Source: Carposina sasakii
Taxonomy: Eukaryota; Arthropoda; Insecta; Lepidoptera; Carposinidae
Assembly: GCA_014607495.2 (NCBI GenBank)
Contig: CP053156.1
Coordinates: 7,502,001 to 7,566,000 of the forward strand
Reading direction: 5' to 3'
Length of the DNA: 64,000 bases
Shown here: positions 1-8,678 of the stretch, one piece after another
How the letters are laid out: each line of letters starts with the position of its first letter
How positions within the stretch are numbered: the first letter of the stretch is position 1
Program-made: the position numbers and the translations under genes
The notes under the pieces: model-generated
What the model was told of the DNA's origin: nothing
The model's database searches: none
The model's input: only the letters and a program-made list of their open reading frames with translations

Positions 1-1067
1 TGATGTCATCATCACTGTTGCATTGCAACACGCCCTTCAGAACCACTAACGGGTTTCTGTTTTTGGCCTCCTCCACCGTGAAGAGGTCACCTGCTTTCTC
101 TAACCTACTTTTAACATTGTCACGTTCCTCTTTTGTCTTACAACCCATTACAACTCTATTCCCTTTTGCCCTTCGCACCCTATCCACCTGAATACCCCCG
201 CACTTAGCATTCACTACAGTCTTTATTTTCTGCAACACCTCATCGCTGGTTTCCGTCTCTATTTTGGAGCTGACGATGATAGAGTGTAGGGACTCTTGCG
301 ATTTCTGCGGCGGTTTATGCTGTTTATGCTGGTGCTGCGGGTGTCCGGCCACGACGCTGGCGTAAGTGGCCGCGCGCACTTCTGCCTCCTTCCGCTGTTC
401 CGCGACCTCCTCCTTCAGCTCCCGCAACTGCTGAGCTGTCTCTTGGAGTAGGTTTCCATGGGCCTCTAGAGTGGTCCTTAGGGGGTCCACGATTTTTTCC
501 GGCTCCATCGGTTTTGTGGCGTCTCTGGAGAGTCTCCTCAGCTCCCTGGAGTCCGTGCGTCTTTCGCTCTCTGACTCCTTCACTAGCTTTTGTAGGAGCT
601 CGAGGGCCGAGATCACACCTGCCTTGATGTCTGTGCGGATATTCCGTCCACTGTCTATCAAGGTTCGGGCCTTTTTCACCGCCTGTGTAGCCTCCAGAAT
701 TCTCGACCTTGTGGGTGCTCGCTCTACCGGTACTATGTCTGCCGGGAAGTATTCGCCGGCCTCCTTCCCTTTGATTCGTGCCACTCAAAGAGTTCCTTCT
801 GCGGGAAGCTATAGACCGAGCGGCCTGCCAGTCTCGAGTCATACTCGTCAGGGGCATGTCTACTACCCCAGATGGGCCGGGCGTAAAGATAAGTAGTTCC
901 GGTGCCGGCACGTTTCTCACCGGTGTCGATGGGGCTCCTTTTGATTTTTGTAGGTCCGCCGGCTTCTCTGAGGAGGGCTGTGGCGTGAAGGTCCTATTTA
1001 TAGATGGTGCCTTCCGCTCCTTCTTTGGCTTCGGCCTGGCCACAGGTGTTCGCGCTCCTGGCATCAT
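1..1067 (-). pseudogene. gag (ORF1) of telomeric unit A, frameshifted and cut by the window edge
   Basis: Gag RNA-binding protein of a non-LTR retrotransposon. Translation starts at an ATGATG pair (first ATG at 1067-1065) giving MMPGARTPVARPKPKK. A basic proline-rich stretch with FTPGPSG follows, to about position 850. There the frame is lost: relative to unit D one c is missing in the 'ggggc(c)atg' stretch near 855-860, with further small differences near 760-870. The conserved TYASVVAG block is readable at about 343-369 and the LQCNSDDD block at the left edge. The CCHC knuckles are outside the window. The breaks may be sequence errors, since unit D is open over the same region. The protein would be expected to bind element RNA and carry it to telomeres, by analogy with TRAS/SART and HeT-A Gag. 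Confidence 0.8.
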
Positions 1068-1107
1068 CTTGATGGGTAGTCAAGTCTTATAGGCTAACTT
1101 AATCTAT

Positions 1108-1255
1108 TATCACGGCAGAAAACTGCACGTGATAGTCAAACAAAAATAAAATTAAATATAAAAAATATAAAAGAAAAAACTATAAAATAAGGAACACACA
1201 TAAATAGTAATATAAAACAACTACGCTAATATCCTGGCAGAATACTGCACAGGAT
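1108..1255 (-). promoter_or_regulatory. Paired leader hairpins just upstream of gag, unit A
   Basis: Hairpin 1 (1108-1134): TATCACG + GCAG, loop AAAA, CTGC, bulged A, CGTGATA. Hairpin 2 (1231-1255): ATCCTG + GCAG, loop AATA, CTGC, bulged A, CAGGAT. Both have the same architecture: an inner 4-bp stem, a four-base loop, a one-base bulge on the same side, then an outer 6-7 bp stem. Hairpin 1 lies about 40 bases before the gag ATG. The stems covary between units (see findings). Role unknown; translation control or Gag recognition are possibilities. Confidence 0.65.
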
Positions 1256-1442
1256 GTCACTTAACTCTAGGGGTCGCCAGCAGGAGGAACAAGGTCAAAA
1301 TAGTTTTTAGACTCTACCAGAACTCTACGTAGAGTCTGGGGTCCAAGTTAATTACAAAGGTCCCGGTCCGGCGAGTCCAGCCGCGAAAACCCCGACTCTC
1401 TGCGACCACCCAGGCCTGAGTTGTTGCCGCCGAAAGTTTTCC

Positions 1443-1453
1443 AAGATGGCGGC
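1443..1453 (+). promoter_or_regulatory. YY1/Pho-type motif AAGATGGCGGC, unit A leader
   Basis: The 11-mer AAGATGGCGGC matches the known core of vertebrate YY1 and insect Pho sites (AnATGGCGGC). It occurs once per unit at the equivalent place in all four leaders (1443, 6040, 10566, 15212). Human L1 also carries a YY1 site in its 5' UTR. Binding here is inference only. Confidence 0.4.
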
Positions 1454-1569
1454 CAAAATGTCCGCCAAAGTGTCAAAAAATCGACAGCTCCCTTCCCAGT
1501 GGGCGCAGACAGTCGTGGCCCCTTAGCGTGAGTCCACCAGGCCGGTCCGCGTCAAAACCGAAAAATTTT

Positions 1570-1872
1570 CCTGAAAAATCCTGAAGGGATTTTTCAGGTT
1601 TGTCAGACTCTCCTGCCAGCGACGAGACGAAGGCCGAAAACCCCGTCTCTGTGCGACGTCTGGTTTGGGAGCCACAGGCCCGCAAAGTTCTTGTGGCAAT
1701 GGGATCTCCCCTAGCCCCAAAAGGGATATCACGGGGGATATTGCGGAAAAAACCGCAGCTCCCCTCCCAGTCGGCGCGAGAAGTCGCAGTCCCCCCGTCG
1801 GGTGTCCAACAGACTAGGCTTACGTGCCTCCTGAAAAATTCCTGAAAAATAATTTTTTCAGGATTTTTCAGG
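1570..1872 (-). repeat. TTCAGG fold-back hairpins, unit A leader
   Basis: The hairpin at 1570-1598 has a perfect 12-bp stem CCTGAAAAATCC / GGATTTTTCAGG with loop TGAAG. A second hairpin at 1830-1872 pairs CCTGAAAAAT with ATTTTTCAGG and, after a single bulged T, a second CCTGAAAAA with TTTTTCAGG, giving a near-continuous stem of about 19 bp. Both are at the ends of the tandem repeat copies and recur in units B, C and D. Confidence 0.7.
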
Positions 1873-2293
1873 TGCAAACCACTGACCTCAAAGTGGCAAA
1901 GCCAACGGTGAAGACCCCGTCCCCACGCGACGCCTGGTCTAGGAGCTACGGCCCCGCAAAGTTACCGTGTATTGGGGATCTCCCCCTTGCCACCTCTGAA
2001 AGGATATTGCGGGTTTTTAATATCCTGATAGCTCGGCCGCTATTGCGCCGAAAATTCCGAGCTTGGGCTCCCCGAGCTCGTCTCGATGAGACCTATCTAT
2101 CCCCGCATTTACCTTTCCTGAAAAAGCGTTTTCAAAATTTCCGACTCGGAATTTACGTCCTGAAAACGTTATAGCTCCCAAACCAAAAGCCGCAGCGGCC
2201 TCGTCTAAGGCTTATCCTAATACTTAATCTATATGTGACGCAATGCGACAGCGCGCTTAGCTGTAACCCTTCAGGGGGCGGTTTTCAGAATTT

Positions 2294-2314
2294 CCCCTGA
2301 ATATATTTCAGGGG
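2294..2314 (-). repeat. Hairpin CCCCTGAA / TTCAGGGG, unit A leader
   Basis: An 8-bp perfect stem with a five-base loop (TATAT). The equivalent 7-bp stem is found at 6889-6909 (unit B) and 11425-11445 (unit C), where the loop is longer but the stem is kept. It belongs to the same family of TTCAGG-containing fold-backs that fill this leader. Confidence 0.6.
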
Positions 2315-3255
2315 ATTCTGCTCCTACCGACCCGTGTGGGGTGTCAAAAGAAAGGTCTTGCTAAGACGCTTGACACTGCGTCACTAAAATAATTTTCAGT
2401 GATTGCCCCACTGAAATATAATTAAAAAACACAATTGGCAAACACAATAAACCAATTTAAAAATAGAAAAATTAAAATTAAAATTCAGGGAAAAAGTCAA
2501 AAGTTCTTAATTAATTCCGCACTATTTTTCTGCACCACTATAGTGTCCTGAAAGTTTATAGTTTGGGAAATAATTTTTCCCTGAAAACTTGTGTTGCTTA
2601 TATATAGAAAACTTACAGTCATTAAGGTCTGGTTTTTTTACACAAAATAGTTATCCACTAACACAACACTAAGCACTATTTAAAAGTATATGTCACTGAT
2701 CTATTTCAGGAGTTTTAATACCCCTGAAATTTTGACCGTTTTTTGGAACGCTGTAACTCCCTCGTTTCTTGTCCGATTTTCAATCTGAAAACTTTGCCGA
2801 GGTCGTGGCAATGAGTTTTACAGGTCCCAATACTTAGAAAGCGGCGGTAGGCTCTAACGGCGATTTTCGACAAAAACAACTAAACTTTAGTCGCTTATCG
2901 CCCAGCCGTCTTCAGCGTCCTGAAGCTGAAACTTTGCAGGAACAAACTTCCGGTTTGCAGCTCTCGAGTGGTGTAATAAAAAGTGGGGGTTAAGGCGACT
3001 GATCGCGCGCCGTAGCCCGCCGAAAGTTTTACCAACCGCAAAAAGACGTTTTTTGCGTGGTAATGGCACTAAACTTTCACTGAATTTCACACTGAAACTA
3101 TTGCCGGATAGCGCTCGTCAGCGCGCTTCTTTTGATGGTACTCCGGCCACTGTAGCTACACTTTTTCGATTTTTCCGGAATTTTTTAGCGCGGAGCTTCG
3201 CGACAAAGTTTGTCCGGCTGATCCCGCGTGTGTTAGGGACACTTGGGGCAGCGTC

Positions 3256-3268
3256 ACTAGGTTAGGTT

Positions 3269-3271
<3 letters not shown>
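3256..3271 (+). repeat. Telomeric (TTAGG)n, about 3 copies, between units A and B
   Basis: ACTAGGTTAGGTTAGG on the + strand separates the 5' end of unit A from the poly(A) tail of unit B. TTAGG is the canonical arthropod telomere repeat. The upstream junction reads CCTA-GTGACG on the minus strand, slightly different from the CC-AGTGACG junction of units B and C. Confidence 0.95.
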
Positions 3272-3300
<29 letters not shown>

Positions 3301-3321
3301 GTTTTTTTTTTTTTTTTTTTT
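3272..3321 (-). other. Poly(A) tail of unit B (T-run on + strand)
   Basis: About 50 T on the + strand broken by a single G at 3301, then AAACTGCTG of the 3' UTR. It is joined directly to TTAGG, giving poly(A)-(CCTAA)n on the element strand. That is the signature of target-primed reverse transcription into telomere DNA. Confidence 0.9.
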
Positions 3322-4205
3322 AAACTGCTGCGTTTCCCTGCCAATTACGTGCAGGGAATTGTGTATTTTAGTTTGCTTACAATTTATTTGGATATGGATC
3401 GATAAGCGATCTTACTATATTTATGTACATTATCCAGTCTATCCTACTTCTATGCTAGTAAAGAAAAGCTCAGGTGCGTCTATCTTAAGTGTAGCCTAAA
3501 TGTTTGTGTTATCTAGCGACTGGGTTTGTCGCTTAATCTGTGGCTATTTTAAGTTATTTGGGATGGGATCTGTGGTTTGCTGCATTTTCTTTCATTTATT
3601 TTTGTTTACAATTTTTCTTTAACATTATCTTTACATTTTATTTTCTTTCATTTATGCATATACTTGTATCTATATCTATATTTTTACATAATTTGTCTAC
3701 ATTTCTATTTTGTTTTAGTACTTTTGCACTATATTTAGTATTGTCTATATATTTCAAGGTTCTGTTAATATTTATTTGATATTTTCCTATTTTATTTCTA
3801 TTTCTTGAATAATGATTATATATACATTTATGCATCTGTTAATTTTGAGCCTTAATCATTGGCCAGGAAACGAAACCAAAAAGATTATTACTTCACTAGT
3901 TGTACTTATGCTAACTAATATTTACTTTATCTATTACTAAACTTTTCTATATATAGAACATCTATATGAGCAAGTTTATTTTTAATCTATGTATAAAGTT
4001 GCTTATTTTTATAATTGTACACATAGCGTCTGCTGGTTCGGTTACAGAATGGCTACTATTTATGTCTCTCGTTTAGGTTCTCCATGACTGTTCAGTGCTT
4101 ATTTATTAAGCATTGTGTTTAACAAACAAATATTATGAGTCTTCGAGTCTATTGTTTGATTTTGACTTGCCATGCTGTCCCGACCAGGTAACGTCTTTGG
4201 AAGCT
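3322..4205 (-). other. 3' UTR of unit B, AT-rich, no ORF2
   Basis: AT-rich, with no coding potential recognisable on either strand; the long pyrimidine-rich open frames here are low-complexity artefacts. Conserved structure sits in the 200 bases next to the poly(A). Confidence 0.75.
3334..3533 (-). promoter_or_regulatory. Three conserved 3' terminal hairpins, unit B
   Basis: In order from the poly(A): TTCCCTGC/GCAGGGAA (3334-3341 with 3351-3358), GATCG/CGATC around ATAAG (3397-3411) and AGCGAC/GTCGCT around TGGGTTT (3515-3533), the last followed by TAATCTG. The same three, in the same order and spacing, are in units C and D with compensatory base changes. In SART-type elements a structured 3' UTR is needed for recognition by the reverse transcriptase, so a trans-recognition tag is a reasonable inference. 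Confidence 0.75.
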
Positions 4206-5663
4206 TCAGCTATATGCAACCGAGGATCTGGCCAGTGCGTCCACCTCTGCCTTATAGGACATCTGTCACTAAAGGCATTATGGTCTGCTCCGTCCAGCCT
4301 CGATTGCATGCAGTTGACGCAGGAAGCTGGTACCCCAGCCAGCCACTCGGCACAATTTGCCCGCATGTGTAGACCACCGCAGTGACTGCACTTTTCCTCC
4401 GCCTGGCTACAGAAGCGACGGCCGTGCCCGTATCCGAGGCATTTGAGCATTGGACCAGGGGGGACTGATCCTCCACCCTGACCTTCTGCATGTCCACGAA
4501 TACGGACCCCGCCTCCGTCATCCTTGCCAGACTTGGGCGAGACACGCACCACGATGTGCGACACATGCGGGTTTCCTTGTTCGCTTTCGGTACCGAACCT
4601 CCATCTCTCTCGCCTCACCGTCGAGGTCACCGAAAACAGATTCATTTTGGTTCCTAAGGGCGTCTACGATGTCATCATCGCTGTTGCATTGCAACACACC
4701 CTTAAGAACCACTAATGGGTCTCTGTTTTGACCTCCTCGACGGCGAGACGGTTTCGGCTTTTTGAATTCTGTCGGTCAGTTTGACCCTTCTTCTCTCGAT
4801 CCACAACCCAAGATAACTTTATTTCCTTTCGCCTTCCGTACTTTGTCAATTTGGATTCCTCCACTCTTTGCATCTACACCTTTCTTATGATGCTCAGGAC
4901 TTCTTCGCTGGTGTCTGTTTCCTCGTTAGAGCTGACCACCACGGGAGTGCAATGATTTTTGCACCGGGCCTTGCGGTCGTTGATGCTGCGGCGGCCCAGC
5001 CACGACGCTAGCGTAAGTAGCTGCGCGTGCCTCCGTCTCGCTCCGCTGCTCCGCCACCGCAAGCTTTAGCTCTCTAATTTGTTGGGCCGTTTCTTGGAGA
5101 ATCTTCCCATGTTCTTCCAGGTAGTTTTTAAGAGGGTCCACAATTTTTCGGGCTCTATTTGTTTTGCGCCCCTCGATAGTCTCCTGACTTCGGTGCGCCG
5201 CTCATCTTCGGACTCCTTCATGAGTTTAGGAGTCCGTCAAGTGCACTCTTCACAGCCAGTTTAATATCGGTGCGAAGATTCCTGGCTGTGTCTAGTTTGG
5301 AGTTCGCACTTGTCACTAGCTTCTTCGCCTCCAGGATCCGTGATCTTGTCGGCGCGCGCTCAGCAGGGACTATGTCGGCCGGGAAATAGTCACCCGCATC
5401 GATCTTCCCCTCGTGCCAGTTGAAGTCGGGTAAGTCTTTGTACACTGGTTTTCCGTCTTGGTAAAAATACGGGCGCTTGTCCGCCGTCCCCGACGGTCCG
5501 GGAGAAAAGAAAAGCATCTCCGGCTGTGGTAACTGTTTCTCTGTAGTATGAGCCACTTTTGGTGATGGCGGAGTGCTCCTTGCTCGCTCCATAGTTCGCG
5601 TGAGCTGACGAGCTTTAGGGGGAATTGCCCTATTTACGGGGGGGTCCTTGCTCCTGGCATCAT
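4206..5663 (-). pseudogene. gag (ORF1) of telomeric unit B, several frameshifts
   Basis: Gag of the telomeric retroposon. The conserved ATGATG start is at 5663, but its frame closes after MMPGARTPP; the body of the protein continues in a shifted frame across a C-run near 5640. Readable blocks: FSPGPSG (about 5500), an acidic/helical middle part with RAPTRSRILEA (about 5330-5370), a coiled-coil-like stretch with TYASVVAG (about 5000-5020), and the C-terminal zinc knuckles CLGYGHGRRFC, CSHCGGLHMRANC and a third C-x2-C...H...C (about 4250-4450). Natural stop TGA at 4208-4206. At least three frame changes separate these blocks. The knuckle region is best conserved, consistent with nucleic-acid binding. 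Confidence 0.8.
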
Positions 5664-5726
5664 CTTGATCACAGGAGTTCAACTGGATTCAGCAGCAAAA
5701 GTCTTATATTCTAAATAAAACTAATT

Positions 5727-5853
5727 CCACGGCAGAAATACTGTCCGTGGTAGTCCAAACAAAAATATAAAAGAAAATTAAAGAAATATAAAAGAAAACA
5801 CACAAATATAATACAGTAACTATTCAATATCCTGGCAGAATACTGCACAGGAT
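5727..5853 (-). promoter_or_regulatory. Paired leader hairpins upstream of gag, unit B
   Basis: Hairpin 1 (5727-5750): CCACG + GCAG, loop AAATA, CTGT, bulged C, CGTGG. The outer stem differs from unit A on both sides and still pairs. Hairpin 2 (5829-5853): identical to unit A (ATCCTG + GCAG, AATA, CTGC, A, CAGGAT). Confidence 0.65.
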
Positions 5854-5981
5854 GCACTTAAACCTAGGGGTCGCCAGCAGGAGGAACAAGGTCAAAATAG
5901 TTTTTAGACTCTACCAGAACTCTACGTAGAGTCTGGGGTCCAAGTGAATTAAAAAGGTCCCGGTCCGGCGAGTCCAGCCGC

Positions 5982-6690
5982 GAAAACCCCGACTCTCTGC
6001 GACCACCCAGGCCTGAGTTGTTGCCGCCGAAAGTTTTCCAAGATGGCGGCCAAAATGTCCGCCAAAGTGTCAAAAAATCGACAGCTCTCTTCCCAGTGGG
6101 CGCAGACAGTCGTGGCCCCTTAGCGTGGGTCCACCAGGCCGGTCCGCGTCAAAACCGAAAAATTTTCCTGAAAAATCCTGAAGGGATTTTTCAGGTTTGT
6201 CAGACTCTCCTGCCAGCGACGAGACGAAGGCCGAAAACCCCGTCTCTGTGCGACGTCTGGTTCGGGAGCCACAGGCCCGCAAAGTTCTTGTGGCAATGGG
6301 ATCTCCCCTAGCCACAAAAGGGGTATCACGGGGGATATTGCGGAAAAAACCGCAGCTCCCCTCCCAGTCGGCGCGAGAAGTCGCAGTCCCCCCGTCGGGT
6401 GTCCAACAGACTAGGCTTACGTGCCTCCTGAAAAATTCCTGAAAAATAATTTTTTCAGGATTTTTCAGGTGCAAACCACTGACCTCAAAGTGGCAAAGCC
6501 AACGGTGAAGACCCCGTCCCCACGCGACGCCTGGTCTAGGAGCTACGGCCCCGCAAAGTTACCGTGTATTGGGGATCTCCCCCTTGCCACCTCTGAAGGG
6601 ATATTGCAATTTTTGGAAATCCCAATAGCTCGGCCAGTATGGCTCCGAATGGCTCGAGCTTGGGCTTCTCGTGATCGGCTGGACGAGCCC
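5982..6690 (-). repeat. Tandem leader repeats, unit B
   Basis: Three diverged copies starting at about 5982, 6232 and 6507, each opening with the GAAAACCCCG or GAAGACCCCG box on the + strand. Copies 1 and 2 end in the TTCAGG hairpins at 6167-6195 and 6427-6469. Confidence 0.6.
6040..6050 (+). promoter_or_regulatory. YY1/Pho-type motif, unit B leader
   Basis: AAGATGGCGGC at the position equivalent to 1443 in unit A, in the first leader repeat. Confidence 0.4.
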
Positions 6691-7854
6691 TAACGTTCTA
6701 TATACTTAGAATTCCTGAAAATTAATTTTGAAAATTTTGTCCTAAAAGTCCCTCCTGAAAATGTTATAGCTGCCGAACCAGATGCCGTAGCGGCCCCGTC
6801 TAAAACTTATCTTAATCCTTAACCTAAGTGCAACACAATGCGATAACGCGCTTAGCTCAAATCCTTCAGGGGGCGGTTTTCAGAATTTCCCCTGACTGTA
6901 TTTCAGGGGATTCAACCACCACCGACCCGTGTGGGGTGTCAAACGACAGGTCTCGCTAAGGCGCTTCACACTGCGTTTCTAAAATAATTTTAAGTGGTTG
7001 CCCCACTAGAATATAATATAAAAACACAATAAGCAAACAGTAAATATTGGAATTAAAAATATAAATATTAAAATTAAAATTCAGGGAAAGTGTCCAGGTT
7101 TCCTAATTAAAACCGCACTATTTTTCCACACTAATATAATGTCTTTAAGTCCTGTAGTTTAGGAGATAAATTTTTCCCTGAAATTTACGTTGCCTATATT
7201 TAGTAAACTTACAGTCATTAAGGTCTGGTTTTTTTACACAAAATAGTTATCCACTAACACAACACTAAGCACTATTTAAAAGTATATGTTACAGATCTAT
7301 TTCAGGAGTTTTAATACCCCTGAAATTTTGACCGTTTTTGGAACACTGTAACTCTCTCGTTTCTTGTCCGATTTTCAATTTGAAAACTTTGCCGAGGTCG
7401 TGGCAATGAGTTTTACAGGTCCCAATACTTAGAAAGCGGCGGTAGGCTCTAACGGCGATTTCGATGTAAACAACTAAACTTTAGTCGCTTATCGCCCAGC
7501 CGTCTTCAGCGTCCTGAAGCTGAAACTTTGCAGAAACAAACTTCCGGTTTGCAGCTCTCGATTGGTACAATAAAAAGTGGGGGTTATGGCGACTAATCGC
7601 GCGCCGTAGCCCGCCGAAAGTTTTACCAACCGCAAATACACGTTTTTTGCGTGGTAATCGCACTTCACTTTCACTGATTTTAACTTCAAAACTATTGCCG
7701 GATAGCGCTCGTCAGCGCGCTTCTTTTGGTACTACTCCGGCCACTGTAGCTTCACTTTTTCTATTTTTTTCCGATTTTTTAGCGCGGAGCTTCGCGACAA
7801 AGTTTGTCCGGCTGATCCCGCGTGTGTTAGGGACACTTGGGGCAGCGTCACTGG

Positions 7855-7874
7855 TTAGGTTAGGTTAGGTTAGG
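7855..7874 (+). repeat. Telomeric (TTAGG)4 between units B and C
   Basis: Four perfect TTAGG copies directly joined to the T-run of the next unit on the right and to CACTGG of unit B on the left. Confidence 0.97.
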
Positions 7875-7897
7875 TTTTTTTTTTTTTTTTTTTTTTT
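7875..7897 (-). other. Poly(A) tail of unit C
   Basis: 23 T on the + strand between (TTAGG)4 and the 3' UTR. Confidence 0.9.
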
Positions 7898-8678
7898 ATG
7901 CTGCTGTTTTCCCTGCCAATTACGTGCAGGGACTTATTTACTAGGTTTACATTATTACAGTAAGTTTTGATTTTCTTGATCGCTAAGCGATCCTTCAGCT
8001 TTAATGTACTGCTGTTTTACATGAAAAAGCAATGGTTTTTACATGTCATTTTTCAATTTGTGTACCCTAACTGTGTGAAGCTAGCGATTGGGCTCTATCG
8101 CTTAATCTGTTTAGCTACTGATATCATCTTTCATTTGTAGTGATGGGATTTAGGGATGCAGCTCTTTTCATTTATTTGTTCTCACATTGCTTACTTAATA
8201 CTTACATTATTTTCCTTATCTTTCTATTCTTATGTTAATCATATTTATTTATATTATATTACTACTTTTACACGCATATATATCTATATATATGTTTTAT
8301 ATATTTTACTTTTATATATTTTCTAACAAAATTAAACATACATTTTTATACCAGCGTAAGGTCCTATCGTACTTACTATTTTTTATATCCTTATAATTAC
8401 ATCTAAACTTATCCTATATAACATAGCTATATATGTAAGTTTATTTTATTTACTTATTCATTTACATACTCTTGTTGGTTATTTGCTGTACAGTTCTTAC
8501 AGGTTACTTCGGAGATCTGGTGCAGTCGGATTTTACTCTTACTGGTCTAATTTCCATCGTGATTTTTATACTTAATTATTAAGTATAGTGGTTTAAAGAA
8601 AAACTCACACGGGGATCTTATAAGTTAGACATTTTACAACTGCCGCACCAGACTCTACCTGTAGCTTGTTGTTGGACT
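7898..8678 (-). other. 3' UTR of unit C, no ORF2
   Basis: AT-rich, with TATATA-type simple sequence near 8270-8310. No gene seen. The conserved structure is in the part near the poly(A). Confidence 0.75.
7910..8102 (-). promoter_or_regulatory. Three conserved 3' terminal hairpins, unit C
   Basis: TCCCTGC/GCAGGGA (7910-7916 with 7926-7932); GATCGC/GCGATC around TAA (7978-7992); AGCGAT/ATCGCT around TGGGCTCT (8083-8102), followed by TAATCTG. Compared with unit B the third stem has changed C-G to T-A at its inner pair on both sides. Confidence 0.75.

Larger units (their letters stand above)
1384..2105 (-). repeat. Three imperfect tandem repeats (about 200-275 bp) in the unit A leader
   Basis: Repeats begin at about 1384, 1635 and 1909. 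On the + strand each opens with a GAAAACCCCG or GAAGACCCCG box, then GCGAC, a CC-GG-rich stretch, CCGCAAAG or CCGAAAG, and (in the first two) a CCCTTCCCAG or CCCTCCCAG box and a fold-back TTCAGG hairpin at the downstream end. Copies are clearly related but diverged. The same three-part block is present in units B, C and D. Confidence 0.65.
1..3255 (-). mobile_element. Telomeric gag-only retroposon, unit A (3' part outside window)
   Basis: On the minus strand the unit starts at about 3255 with GTGACGCTGCCCC directly against CCTAA repeats, runs through a 2.2 kb leader and enters gag at 1067. The gag 3' end, the 3' UTR and the poly(A) lie left of the window. The same layout recurs in units B, C and D, always in the same orientation. 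The gag type (TYASVVAG block, then CCHC knuckles in the sister units) and the insertion in TTAGG DNA point to the R1-clade TRAS/SART group of insect telomere elements. That family placement is by recalled resemblance, not by a search. The sequence is almost the same as unit D (position 1 corresponds to about 13766). Confidence 0.85.
1068..3255 (-). other. 5' leader (UTR) of telomeric unit A
   Basis: Non-coding leader of about 2.2 kb with no credible ORF on either strand. From gag outward it contains two paired hairpins (1108-1255), a block of three imperfect repeats of about 265 bp (1384-2105), several TTCAGG-based fold-back hairpins and a GC-rich, strongly conserved 5' terminal segment (about 2990-3255). 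The 5' terminal 70 bases are nearly the same in all units, as expected for promoter or RNA-structure constraint. Such a long leader is unusual for an element with only a 1.5 kb gene. Confidence 0.7.
3272..7854 (-). mobile_element. Telomeric gag-only retroposon, unit B (complete)
   Basis: A complete unit of about 4.58 kb on the minus strand: 5' end at about 7854 against (CCTAA)4, leader 7854-5664, gag 5663-4206, 3' UTR 4205-3322, poly(A) 3321-3272, then CCTAA repeats. The whole 0.9 kb between the gag stop and the poly(A) lacks any open frame resembling endonuclease or reverse transcriptase, so ORF2 is absent rather than decayed in place. It must rely on enzymes supplied in trans if it still moves. 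Confidence 0.85.
5664..7854 (-). other. 5' leader (UTR) of unit B
   Basis: Same architecture as the leader of unit A. Tandem repeats start at about 5982, 6232 and 6507. The YY1-type motif is at 6040-6050, fold-back hairpins at 6167-6195 (12-bp stem, loop TGAAG), 6427-6469 and 6889-6909, and the conserved 5' terminal segment at about 7580-7854. Identity to unit A is very high in 5870-6600 and lower elsewhere, suggesting exchange of sequence between units. Confidence 0.7.

Noticed and set aside
471..1092. Open frames on the + strand opposite gag (also 14237-14860, 8721-9191, 9298-9933)
   Set aside because: Shadows of the minus-strand gag; the conserved zinc knuckle and TYASVVAG motifs are on the minus strand only.
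3299..3835. Hydrophobic open frames rich in F, Y, I and L in the unit B 3' UTR
   Set aside because: Low-complexity T-rich DNA; the frames are not present in units C and D at equivalent places.
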